NCBI GenBank assembly: GCA_024742485.1
Contig: JANSYK010000002.1
Span: 1 to 64,000, forward strand
DNA length: 64,000 nt
Origin: Alphaproteobacteria bacterium
GTDB lineage: Bacteria; Pseudomonadota; Alphaproteobacteria; Rhizobiales; Rhizobiaceae
Reading direction: 5' to 3'
A program made the translations under genes and the position numbers. Numbering within the stretch: position 1 is the first letter of the stretch; each line of letters starts with the position of its first letter. Shown piece by piece: positions 36,621 to 44,925 of this stretch. The notes beneath the pieces are model-generated. The model was not told the origin of the DNA and searched no databases. It saw only the letters and a list, made by a program, of their open reading frames with translations.

Positions 36621-37129
36621 ATGTCCATTGCCCTCTTCTTTCTGATCCAATTCACGGTTCTCGCCTATGCTTTCGTCGGCGGCGTCTTTCTTGCATTCTC
36701 CGACTTTCTTATGCGCTCCCTGGCGATGACCGGCGGCCATGGTGGCGTTGAGGCAATGCAATTGATCAACCGAGAGGTCTTTCGCTGGGTCTTCATGGCG
36801 CTGTTTCTCGGCTCGGCAGTGGTTTCTGTGGTTCTTACTGCCTATGCGCATTTGCCCTGACTGGCGCGGCCGGAACGCTGATCATTGTCGCCAGTCTGGT
36901 CTATCTGATTGGCTGTTTCGGCGTCACCGTCTTCCTTAATGTGCCGATGAACGAGGCTTTGGGCGGGATGGAGATGTCAAGCGCGAGCACACGTGACTAT
37001 TGGTTGCAAACCTATGTCCCGCGTTGGACCTTCTGGAACTCAGTTCGCACGATGGCCTGCGCGGTTTCTGCTGAGTTGCTTCTATTTGGGCTCATTTGGA
37101 TGACCCGGAGCCAAGCGTTATCTGCTTGA
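36621..37129 (+). pseudogene. DUF1772 (anthrone-oxygenase-like) membrane protein, frameshifted
   Basis: The first frame reads MSIALFFLIQFTVLAYAFVG ... VVSVVLTAYAHLP and stops at 36858. A second frame continues without a start from about 36851: ALTGAAGTLIIVASLVYLIG, FLNVPMNEALGG, then YVPRWTFWNSVRTMACAVSA, to 37129. Together they give one DUF1772 protein of about 168 residues with four spans, including the family's NVPMN and W-N-xVRT motifs. One missing base in TTTGCCCTGA near 36852-36856 (TTG-GCC expected) explains the break. It is the last gene of the LysR/pirin cassette. It could also be a sequencing error. Confidence 0.82.
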
Positions 37130-37541
37130 CGCCCGCTATCGGAAGCGTCTGAACGCCATTTTGGCTGGATTGTCTTCTTGGACAGGCCGTGCCGCTTTTC
37201 GCCGTTGCTGCGAAGTGCACAAAGCGGACCCTGGGTCTTAGAAGTCAAAGGGCCATTTTGTCCAAACAGCGCCAATTGATACCGGCGGCAGCGCATCGCG
37301 GGTTCAGATCATTGACAGTCATTCTTACGCTGATTGCGCATGCCCGTATCAACCGCTGAACGGCACTTACCCATTCTCAAGCAACCTGAACAGGCCGAAG
37401 AGGCGGTCACTTTTTGCCTTGGAGCAATTCAGGATTTGACGGGTTCGGCAAAGCCTGACTGCATCGGCAAAATCACAGACTGGACCGTTGTCTCGATTCA
37501 ATCAAAACGAAAAACGGTCCAGTCCTCTACAGGTTTTGACC
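37130..37541. other. Intergenic region with decayed sequence and a palindromic repeat
   Basis: No gene is supported. Bases 37421-37524 are a dispersed palindromic element (separate entry). The left part (TCGGAAGCGTCTGAACGCC and on) resembles decayed filler rather than coding DNA. Confidence 0.45.
37421..37524. repeat. Dispersed intergenic palindromic repeat, copy 2 (complete)
   Basis: Starts GGAGCAATTCAGG, continues TCGGCAAAGCCTGACTGCAT and CGGCAAAATCA, and ends with a perfect 12-bp hairpin: GACTGGACCGTT (37478-37489) with AACGGTCCAGTC (37513-37524), 23-base loop. It lies just beyond the 3' end of the minus-strand peroxiredoxin gene and could serve as its terminator. Confidence 0.8.
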
Positions 37542-38078
37542 CTACAGCGCGCCGGCATATTCTCCGCGTGCGGGATAGTCGTTCTTGATGGCAAAATCCA
37601 GCGCGCCAACCAGTTCGGAAAAATGCGGGCGCACAAATGGCATGGTCTGCACGGAGCCGTAATAAAGCGTTTGCTGGGGTGTCACCATGAACAGGCCGGG
37701 CTCGGAAAACAACGCCGGCTCTTCGATGCCGATCGATGTCTTGCCACGCGAGGTGGAGATGTAGAGACCCCACTCTCTGGCCTTCTCCAGGCTCAGGTCG
37801 AACCCGAAACGCAGATGCTGTGCTTCGATCTTGTCGGCCATGGCCAGTGTGCGCTCCTGACCATCGGAACTGATGGCGATGGTCGTCACACCCCGTTCCG
37901 CGAAAGCCGGTGTCAGCTTTTCCAGCTCCTTGAGGTAATTGGCGCAGATCGGGCAATGCAGCCCCCGGTAAAAACAGATGACAACACCGCGCTCTGACTT
38001 TTCGCTGGCAAGATCGAAAGCCGCGCCGGCCAGTGTGGGAACGTTGAGATCGGGTGTTTTCTGTCGTGGCATCAACAT
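37542..38078 (-). CDS. AhpC/TSA-family peroxiredoxin-like protein
   Basis: 178 residues of thioredoxin fold. The peroxidatic site is RGLHCPICANYLKEL (Cys at about 41, plus a second Cys in CPIC), preceded by GVVICFYRG. The C-terminus lacks an obvious resolving cysteine. It probably reduces peroxides or organic hydroperoxides with thioredoxin. AGAGGA seven bases upstream supports ATG 38078 over 38111. It is divergent from an AraC regulator across about 105 bp. Confidence 0.85.
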   Translation of the reverse strand: MLMPRQKTPDLNVPTLAGAAFDLASEKSERGVVICFYRGLHCPICANYLKELEKLTPAFAERGVTTIAISSDGQERTLAMADKIEAQHLRFGFDLSLEKAREWGLYISTSRGKTSIGIEEPALFSEPGLFMVTPQQTLYYGSVQTMPFVRPHFSELVGALDFAIKNDYPARGEYAGAL

Positions 38079-38113
38079 TGATTTGTCCTCTGATTTGACT
38101 GTTGCATCCACCC

Positions 38114-38135
38114 TATCAGACGTTATGATCTGATA
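38114..38135. promoter_or_regulatory. Inverted repeat between the peroxiredoxin and AraC genes
   Basis: TATCAGA-8-TCTGATA is a perfect 7-bp dyad, and the half-site TCTGA recurs at about 38147 and 38166 (AATCTGACC, AATCTGATT). Repeated sites in the divergent promoter suggest binding by the AraC-type regulator. Confidence 0.5.
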
Positions 38136-38182
38136 AATCCGAATAATCTGACCTAAACACCCAAATCTGATTATTGACTGTC

Positions 38183-38935
38183 ATGAACAAATTCGACCGG
38201 CTCTCCGCTTTGATGCAGCACTTCCAGATGAATGTCGCCAAGTGCGATGCCGGTTGCGGCAACCTCATTGTGATTGGAGATCGTCGGACAAACCGTCCCG
38301 ATGGCCTGGAGTTCTGGCCAAGGCAGCGCAGCGCGAACAGCCAGATCCCTGCGGATCGACGCCTTTTCGAAGCCAGCGCCGATTGGGGCGGCACCGCCAA
38401 TCCACTGATTGCCGCACTGCCGGAAATACTCGTCGTGACCACCGGCTCGGATGAACCGCTCGCCCTGTTGTTGCAGATGCTGGTGACCGAGGCCGCCGAT
38501 GCCAGGTGCGGGTCGAATTCGGCCGTCAACCGGCTGTGCGAGGTGCTGATCATTCGCTTGTTGCGCCAACAGATCGAGCTGGGTGAGACGACGCCCGGGC
38601 TTCTGGCGGGCCTTGCCGACCGAAGGATCAGCCGGGCCTTGGTGGCCATGCACGAAGACCCCGGTCGCGAATGGCGCAACCATGAACTGGCGGAGGTGGC
38701 GGGCATGTCATTGAGCCGGTTTGCCGACCGGTTCGTCGAAAGAACTGGCGAGACGCCGCAGACCTATCTGCGCCGCTGGCGCATGATCCTTGCGCGCCAG
38801 GAAATCGCCGCCGGCCGGCGCATCCAGAGCGTCGCACGCCGTCTGGGCTATGGCAGCGCAGAAGCGCTGAGCCGCGCCTTCCGGCGGCATTTCGGTCTGA
38901 GCCCGATGCTCGTCCGAAAATCGGCGCAAACCTGA
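38183..38935 (+). CDS. AraC-family regulator with cupin (Cupin_6-type) sensor domain
   Basis: 250 residues. The N-terminal half (to ~130) fits the AraC cupin_6 type (LSALMQHFQMNVAKCDAGCG, then VNRLCEVLIIRLLRQQIE). The C-terminal AraC domain has two HTHs: HELAEVAGMSLSRFADRFVE and IQSVARRLGYGSAEALSRAF, with FRRHFGLSPMLVRK. ATG 38183 is preferred over TTG 38174. Cys-containing motif KCDAGCG could be redox-sensitive, which would suit control of the divergent peroxiredoxin; that is inference. Confidence 0.9.
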   Translation: MNKFDRLSALMQHFQMNVAKCDAGCGNLIVIGDRRTNRPDGLEFWPRQRSANSQIPADRRLFEASADWGGTANPLIAALPEILVVTTGSDEPLALLLQMLVTEAADARCGSNSAVNRLCEVLIIRLLRQQIELGETTPGLLAGLADRRISRALVAMHEDPGREWRNHELAEVAGMSLSRFADRFVERTGETPQTYLRRWRMILARQEIAAGRRIQSVARRLGYGSAEALSRAFRRHFGLSPMLVRKSAQT

Positions 38936-38944
38936 GCCCGGCAA

Positions 38945-41900
38945 TTATGTTGCAGCGGGTGCAGCTGAACCCTGCCCGCCGGTGCCGCTGGCGGTGGTGG
39001 TCTTCGCACCCCACAATCCGCCGAACAGCAGATAATAGGTGCTGGGAACAAAGAACAGCGTCAGAAGCGACGACACCAGCAATCCACCGATCATCAGGGT
39101 CGCCATCGGTTCGAACAGTGCGCCGCCATTGATCGCCATCGGCATCAGGCCGAATATGGTGGTCAAGGACGTCAGCATGATCGGCGTCATTCGTTTCTTC
39201 GACGCTTCTACGACAGCCTCCCTCAGATCCTGGGTCTGGCGCTCGATGTCGATCTGGTCAATCAACACGATGGCGTTGTTGATGATGATGCCGGCCAGGG
39301 AAATCATGCCCAATATGGCAAAGAAGGATAGCGGCTCATTGGTGATGAGCAGGGCGATCGGCGCGCCAATGATGATCAGCGGCACGGTCATGAATGTCAG
39401 GAGGACACGGCGCACGGAGTTGAACTGGAACATCAGGGCGGCCAGCATGACCATCAGTGCCAGCGGCATGCCCCCCGCCAGCAATGCGTTGACCTCGGAA
39501 CTGTTCTCCGTCTCGCCACCGATCGTCAGCGTATACCCACCGCTCAGATCGAGCGAGTCGAGGGTCGGCCTGATTTGCGCCAGCACCTGATTGGCCGCCA
39601 GCGTATCGCTCTTGCCGGAGACCTTGATCAGGCGAACCTGGTTCTCCCTTCTGATCTGGGAAAACTCCAGCTTCGGATCGAATGTGGCCACCTGATCCAG
39701 GGATATGAGCGGGCCGTCGGTCGGCACCGCAAGGCTGGCCAGGTCCTCCAGGCTGCTTCGAAAGCCCTTCTCGGCCCTGACAACGATCGGAATGGACTGG
39801 TCGCCATCCCGATAGGTGGAATAGGCGGTTCCGGAGTAGAATGTGTCCATCAGATCGGAAATCTCGCGCGACGAAACACCCAGTTCCCGCGCCTTGCTCT
39901 GATCCACATCGATGACGATTTTCAGGGTCTTGTTGCCCCAATCGTTTTCGTTTTGCGAAATGCCGGCAACGTCATCGAATGCCTGCTCGACCTCATCGGC
40001 CAGATACAACAGTTTTTCGGCATCCGATCCCGAGATCTTGATCTCGACAATGCCCGATTCACCTCCGCCCATGGAGAGACGCTTGACCTTGAAACGGGCG
40101 GCCGGATGATTTTCAACCAGATATCGCTGTGCCCGCTTTGCCGCCGTCACGGCACTGTTGAAGTCGGTCGTATTGACCAGAACAAATGCACTGGCCGGGT
40201 TGGTATCGGCAGGGTTGAGCGCGAGATAGAAACGTGGTCCGCCATCGCCAACAAAAACCGTCGTGTTCACGACTTCCGGATTCTGGCTGGTGTCCCGTAA
40301 CCAGCGCTCAACGGCAAGGGCTTCGGCCTGGGTGGCCGAGATCGCCGTCCCCTTTGGCATGTCGAGATAGATCATGAATTCGGCCCGCTCCGACAGGGGA
40401 AACATCTCCGATTTCACGTTGGAGAACTGGGTGATGGAGAGGCCGACGGCCGCATAGGCGCCGAGGATGATCAGCGGCCCCAAGGACAGCGTTCGGCCGA
40501 TGATGCCGCCATAGACACGAACGATCCGGTTCGGCTTGTCCTCCTTCTGGGCCACTTTTCGCTTGGCAAACCAGACACACAGTGCCGGCAGGATATAGAG
40601 CGCAGTCAACCATGAACCGGCCAGCATGATCCCCACCACTGCACCGAGCGAGAAGGCAAATTCTCCTTCCACCCCGTCAAGGATCAACATCGGAATGAAG
40701 GCGGATACGGTGGTGACCGATGCAACCGCCAGGGGCACGAAGAACTGCCGCCCGGCCGCCAGGGCTGATTCCTTTGGATCGATCCCCTTGCTGATCCTGC
40801 CCTGAATGTCCTCGACCACGACAAGCCCGTTATCGACCAGCAGACCGAGCGAGATGATCACCGCCGCGATCGAAATCTGCTGCAGATCGATGGCCATGAA
40901 ATTCATGCCGATCAGCGCGAACGTCACCGTGAACGGCACGATACAGGCAATAATCAACGCCGCGCGGAAACCCAGAAACAGCAACATCACGCCAAGCACC
41001 ACGATGAATGTCTGCAGGACATTCATCAGCGCTGAATTGATGGAGGTGGTGACATTGGTCTCCTGAAACGTCGAGAACTGATAGGTGATGCCGATCGGCT
41101 GTGTCAGTTCATAGGCTGCCACACCCTCTTCCAAAGCCGCTCCAATCTTCTGGATATCCTCGCTGTCGGTCATTTCGACACTGACGATGACAGCCGGCTG
41201 GCCATTGAAATAGACGGGCTTGTTGACCGGGTCCTGGTACCCTCGCCGCACATTCATCAGATCTTTCAGACGGACGAAACCGGACAGTCCCTGAACCTTG
41301 GTCAGAACATTGCCGATCGCCTCGACCGATTGCAGATCACCATTGGCCTCGAGGATGAGACTGACCCCGTCGGCATCGATCTGGCCGGCTGGCAAAATCA
41401 CATTCTGCGCCTGCAGATCCGACAGGACCTGATTGAGCTGTACGCCGACCGCCGCCAGCTTTCGCGTATCGATCTCCAGCCAGATCCGTTCTTCCTGAAC
41501 TCCGAACAGCGTGACTTTCGAAATGCCGTCGACGGTATAGAGATATTCGCGCAGATCATCCGCCGATTGGCGCAGTTCCTCATCGGAAAACCCGTCACCG
41601 GTCACCGCGACCGTGGCAATGGCGACATCGCCATAATCCGTATTGACGAACGGCCCCTCCGTGCCCTCGGGGAGGTTCGGCTTCAGGTCGTCCATCTTGT
41701 TTCGAATATCCGTGAAGACGCTGTCCAGATCGGCCTTGCTGACATGGTCATAGATGTTCACGGTGACCACCGAACTGCCGGTGGATATCAGCGAATTGAT
41801 ATCCTCGATCTCGCCGATTTCGCGCGCCTTGCGCTCAATCGGTTTGACGATCAGGTCCTCCATCCGCTCCGGCGACATGCCCGGGAATTGCGTGGTGATC

Positions 41901-42040
41901 AGCGCGCTGCGGATGGTGATGGCCGGGTTTTCCCGTTTTGGCATGCTGCCATAGACGATCAGGCCCTGAACGATCAGGCCGATCATGATCAGGATCGTCA
42001 GCCGTGACTTGGTGAGTCCGAATCGTGTCAGAAAATCCAT
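38945..42040 (-). CDS. RND-family efflux transporter permease
   Basis: A 1031-residue inner-membrane RND pump subunit with 12 predicted spans and two large periplasmic loops (after TM1 and TM7). Family marks are RENPAITIRSALITTQFPGM, GLLVDNGLVVVEDIQGR in TM4, and GIIINNAIVLIDQID in TM10. The AcrB proton relay Asp-Asp/Lys reads Asp-Asn/Asn here, as in other non-AcrB RND branches. The substrate is unknown; lipophilic compounds are likely. The adaptor gene lies 11 bp upstream on the same strand; no outer-membrane TolC gene is in the window. Confidence 0.93.
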   Translation of the reverse strand: MDFLTRFGLTKSRLTILIMIGLIVQGLIVYGSMPKRENPAITIRSALITTQFPGMSPERMEDLIVKPIERKAREIGEIEDINSLISTGSSVVTVNIYDHVSKADLDSVFTDIRNKMDDLKPNLPEGTEGPFVNTDYGDVAIATVAVTGDGFSDEELRQSADDLREYLYTVDGISKVTLFGVQEERIWLEIDTRKLAAVGVQLNQVLSDLQAQNVILPAGQIDADGVSLILEANGDLQSVEAIGNVLTKVQGLSGFVRLKDLMNVRRGYQDPVNKPVYFNGQPAVIVSVEMTDSEDIQKIGAALEEGVAAYELTQPIGITYQFSTFQETNVTTSINSALMNVLQTFIVVLGVMLLFLGFRAALIIACIVPFTVTFALIGMNFMAIDLQQISIAAVIISLGLLVDNGLVVVEDIQGRISKGIDPKESALAAGRQFFVPLAVASVTTVSAFIPMLILDGVEGEFAFSLGAVVGIMLAGSWLTALYILPALCVWFAKRKVAQKEDKPNRIVRVYGGIIGRTLSLGPLIILGAYAAVGLSITQFSNVKSEMFPLSERAEFMIYLDMPKGTAISATQAEALAVERWLRDTSQNPEVVNTTVFVGDGGPRFYLALNPADTNPASAFVLVNTTDFNSAVTAAKRAQRYLVENHPAARFKVKRLSMGGGESGIVEIKISGSDAEKLLYLADEVEQAFDDVAGISQNENDWGNKTLKIVIDVDQSKARELGVSSREISDLMDTFYSGTAYSTYRDGDQSIPIVVRAEKGFRSSLEDLASLAVPTDGPLISLDQVATFDPKLEFSQIRRENQVRLIKVSGKSDTLAANQVLAQIRPTLDSLDLSGGYTLTIGGETENSSEVNALLAGGMPLALMVMLAALMFQFNSVRRVLLTFMTVPLIIIGAPIALLITNEPLSFFAILGMISLAGIIINNAIVLIDQIDIERQTQDLREAVVEASKKRMTPIMLTSLTTIFGLMPMAINGGALFEPMATLMIGGLLVSSLLTLFFVPSTYYLLFGGLWGAKTTTASGTGGQGSAAPAAT

Positions 42041-42051
42041 GACCCGGCCCC

Positions 42052-43167
42052 CTACTCGGTTTCCGGCAGAAGCTTGACTTCCATCCCGTCACGCAAATAG
42101 GAAACCCCGGCACAGGCGACATGCTCACCAGGCTCCAGGCCGTCAATCACGATCAATTTGTTTTCACGCAAGCCGCCGATACTGATCGGACGCGATTTGA
42201 CCGTGCTGGATTCCTCGTCGAAGACAAAGATGTCGACCGAACCGGGAGCCGATGGGTCATCGGGCACATCAAGCCGGCCTTCCATGGGCAAAACGGTCAG
42301 TGGAACCGTGTAACCGATACCCTTGGGAACCGGGAATTCCAGGGCGATTTCGACGGCCATGCCGGCCTTCAGGACCGGATTGGTCCCGTCCAACGAAACA
42401 ACCACCGGAAAGGACGATACCGTATCGGCGCGCGACCCGAGTTCACTCACATGCGCCGGCAGGACCACGGCCGGATCATCCGCGAGCCGCACGGTTGCGA
42501 CCTTTCCCACGGCGATCTGGTTGACCACCTCAAAACTGACGGTGAATGAGGTCTCGAAACTCTTGTCGGCATAGATCGTTGCAACCGGACTCCCCGCCGT
42601 GACGTTGGTGAAGGACTCGACATCAACATTGCTGACGATTCCGTCGAACGGCGCGCGAAGGACCGCTCGATTGAGGTCGTCTTCGGCATTTTCAAGCTGT
42701 TTGCGGGCCTGTATCTCCTGCGCCCGGTTCGTTTCAAGAGCCGCCTCCGACTCATCGGCCTGTGCTTTCGTCACCACACCCTCTTCCAGAAGCTGTGATT
42801 TGCGCTTGAAATCATCCTCGGCATTGCGCGTTGCAACCTCGGCCTGACGGACGGCCGCCGCAGCATTGTCGACCTGAAGCTGCAGGCTTCTGGGGTCGAG
42901 TTCGGCAATGACATCACCCTCGGCAACCGCCTGACCGACATTGAGATTGACCTCCTGCAACCGGCCCGAAACTTCGAAAGACAGGGTCGTTGTGGAGGAG
43001 GGCTGCAAAACGCTCGGATAACGCCGGATGGTCGACTGCTCGGAATCATCAATGAGGCAGCTTTTGAGGCCGCGGATCACGGGTTCGATCTCTCCGGTCC
43101 GGCTGTCATCATCACCGCAGCCGGTCAGGGCCAGGGCAGCCAAACCCATGATCAACATCGCACGCAT
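42052..43167 (-). CDS. RND efflux periplasmic adaptor (membrane fusion protein), lipoprotein
   Basis: 371 residues. Lipoprotein signal with lipobox LALTGC. The barrel-sandwich halves flank a coiled-coil hairpin (about 90-170, QAEVATRNAEDDFKRKSQLL and ALETNRAQEIQARKQLENAE), and VLRAPFDGIVSNVDVE is the typical lipoyl-like strand. It links the RND permease to an outer-membrane channel. ATG 43167 is chosen because GAGGGGTGAG lies upstream; GTG 43176 is possible. It is co-transcribed with the permease. Confidence 0.93.
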   Translation of the reverse strand: MRAMLIMGLAALALTGCGDDDSRTGEIEPVIRGLKSCLIDDSEQSTIRRYPSVLQPSSTTTLSFEVSGRLQEVNLNVGQAVAEGDVIAELDPRSLQLQVDNAAAAVRQAEVATRNAEDDFKRKSQLLEEGVVTKAQADESEAALETNRAQEIQARKQLENAEDDLNRAVLRAPFDGIVSNVDVESFTNVTAGSPVATIYADKSFETSFTVSFEVVNQIAVGKVATVRLADDPAVVLPAHVSELGSRADTVSSFPVVVSLDGTNPVLKAGMAVEIALEFPVPKGIGYTVPLTVLPMEGRLDVPDDPSAPGSVDIFVFDEESSTVKSRPISIGGLRENKLIVIDGLEPGEHVACAGVSYLRDGMEVKLLPETE

Positions 43168-43363
43168 CAAACTCACCCCTCATCAGTCTTATTGTTTGGC
43201 GCATTTGAACATATCTGAGGCAAGCGTCAACGCATGATCCGGCCCATCGCCTCATTGTCACGTGATCTCTCACCGCAACGTGACTTTAACTTGAGCCGCC
43301 ACGGCGATAGAACAGACAGGAAGTTTCAGGGGGTATGTTCACGCAATTGAACTGGTAGCGCAT

Positions 43364-44125
43364 ATGACAACACACACCCCTTTCGGCAAAATTCGACTCT
43401 TTGGCGCTGTGCTGGCCCTGTCGGCACTGGCCTCGAATCCAGTCTTATCAGCGGAAAACAAGCTCAAGGGTGTGGTGGAACTGTTCACCAGCCAGGGCTG
43501 TTCCTCCTGTCCTCCGGCCGATGCCGTACTCGGTGAACTGGCCAGTGAAGGCGAGGTGGTGGCACTCGCCTATCATGTCGACTACTGGAATTATCTTGGT
43601 TGGCGGGACACATTCAGTTCCGAACAGAGCACCAAGCGCCAATATGATTATGCCCGGACGCTGGGTCGTAAAAGCGTCTACACGCCACAGGCCGTCATAA
43701 ACGGGCGTGACCACCTCAACGGAGCCGACCGTCGCGGCATCGATGCGAAACTGGATGGCTTCGAACAGGCCGGTCGCGGTCTGGTTGTTCCGGTGGAGGC
43801 CGTTCGAGATGGCGATTCCATCAAGATCAACATCGGCAGCGGTGATGGCAAGGCGAATATCCTGTTGGTGTATTTCGACCGGGAAAACACGGTTGACGTC
43901 AAACGGGGTGAAAACCGCGGCCGTAAACTGACCTATTGGAATTCCGTCAAGGACATGCAGACGGTTGCAATGTGGGACGGCGAGGCAATGGAACTTGTCC
44001 TGCCGAAATCTCTGATGGACGCGGATGGACATGAGGGATGCGCGATTTTGCTGCAGACCATGAAGTCCAACGGGGTTCCCGGACCCATCGTCGGTGCCGG
44101 CATCCTGATGAATGAGTCAAGCTGA
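43364..44125 (+). CDS. DUF1223 secreted thioredoxin-fold protein
   Basis: 253 residues. A signal peptide (IRLFGAVLALSALASNPVLS, cleavage near LSA) precedes a DUF1223 domain with VVELFTSQGCSSCPPADAVL, a CxxC thioredoxin-like motif (CSSC), then YHVDYWNYLGWRD and YTPQAVINGRDH. It is conserved in alphaproteobacteria and its function is not established; periplasmic redox work is likely. It precedes DUF2794, as in rhizobial genomes. Confidence 0.88.
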   Translation: MTTHTPFGKIRLFGAVLALSALASNPVLSAENKLKGVVELFTSQGCSSCPPADAVLGELASEGEVVALAYHVDYWNYLGWRDTFSSEQSTKRQYDYARTLGRKSVYTPQAVINGRDHLNGADRRGIDAKLDGFEQAGRGLVVPVEAVRDGDSIKINIGSGDGKANILLVYFDRENTVDVKRGENRGRKLTYWNSVKDMQTVAMWDGEAMELVLPKSLMDADGHEGCAILLQTMKSNGVPGPIVGAGILMNESS

Positions 44126-44230
44126 CCCGTCCGACACACCATTGTTCTCTTGCAATTTCAATCGCTTTTGGCAAACTGGCCCAAACGCGCCGTGCAGCCA
44201 TGCGTCGGCGGTCGAGGCAGGGAAACACGC

Positions 44231-44614
44231 ATGATCAAAAATCCGGGGCAATCAGGCAGGGGAGCAGCTGGTGTGCTGGTCGAACTGAAAGAATTCCGGA
44301 AGGACAAGGATCAACTGCCGACAACCTTTCACCGGCGGGAACTCGATGCCATATTGCGCCTCTATTCGCGCATGGTCGCCGAAGGCGAGTGGCGCGACTA
44401 TGCCATTGACCATCTCAGGGACCGGGCGGTCTTCTCCGTTTTCCGGAGAACCAGCGAAGTGCCGCTTTTCCGCATTGAAAAGATTCCGAAACTGGCGCGA
44501 AAACAAGGTGCGTTCTGCGTGATTGCCGCCGGCGGACTGATCGTCAAACGCGGGCATGACCTCTCACAGGTTCTCAAGGTCTTTGACAAGACGCCAAAAC
44601 TGGTGCGCGGTTAG
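44231..44614 (+). CDS. DUF2794 family protein
   Basis: 127 residues, soluble. Family features are VELKEFRKDK, TTFHRRELDAILRLYSRMVA with EGEWRDYAID, and SVFRRTSEVPLFRIEKIPKL. It is restricted to alphaproteobacteria, with unknown function. ATG 44231 is preferred; an upstream frame to 44150 lacks family sequence. It follows DUF1223 on the same strand, and its stop overlaps the start of a degenerate palindromic repeat. Confidence 0.88.
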   Translation: MIKNPGQSGRGAAGVLVELKEFRKDKDQLPTTFHRRELDAILRLYSRMVAEGEWRDYAIDHLRDRAVFSVFRRTSEVPLFRIEKIPKLARKQGAFCVIAAGGLIVKRGHDLSQVLKVFDKTPKLVRG

Positions 44615-44660
44615 CGCAATTCTCGCTTCGGCGGAATCGGCAAATCCAGACAGCCGTCCG
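44615..44660. repeat. Dispersed intergenic palindromic repeat, copy 3 (degenerate left half)
   Basis: GCGCAATTCTCGCTTCGGCG followed by GAATCGGCAAATCCAGACA matches the left unit of the other copies (GCAATTC, AATCGGCAAA-CC-GA). The right hairpin is absent. It begins at the DUF2794 stop codon. Confidence 0.6.
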
Positions 44661-44671
44661 GCATCATCCTC

Positions 44672-44848
44672 TCAGACGGTATTGGGATATCCACCATCCG
44701 TCAGAGCGGTGAACCGCTTGGTCATTTCGTCCACTGTCGGCGGTGTCGTTTCGTCGGTTGCCACTGCGTTGTGCAAGGATTTGCGATAAATCTGCATGAT
44801 CGCGCCGAGATCAAACTGTCGCGCAGAACGAGTCCGCAGAGTCATCAT
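44672..44848 (-). CDS. Small hypothetical protein (58 residues)
   Basis: A 58-codon frame begins at tandem ATGs (44848, 44845), starting MMTLRTRSARQFDLGAIMQI and ending TALTDGGYPNTV. Third-position G/C is moderately high (about 62% by my count) and the acidic/polar composition is protein-like. It sits between convergent DUF2794 and Bax-inhibitor genes, on the same strand as the latter and downstream of its terminator. I recognise no family and there is no strong ribosome site. Confidence 0.42.
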   Translation of the reverse strand: MMTLRTRSARQFDLGAIMQIYRKSLHNAVATDETTPPTVDEMTKRFTALTDGGYPNTV

Positions 44849-44875
44849 CGATCATTCGTCGTCGGATATGAGATC

Positions 44876-44904
44876 ACAAAAAAGGCGGCCCGAGAGCCGC
44901 CTTT
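44876..44904 (-). terminator. Intrinsic terminator of the Bax-inhibitor-1 gene
   Basis: AAAGGCGGC (44881-44889) and GCCGCCTTT (44896-44904) form a 9-bp stem with a 6-base loop; on the minus strand it is followed by a T-run (44878-44883). It stands about 22 bases beyond the stop. Confidence 0.88.
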
Positions 44905-44925
44905 GAAGATATCTGTGATCCAGCA

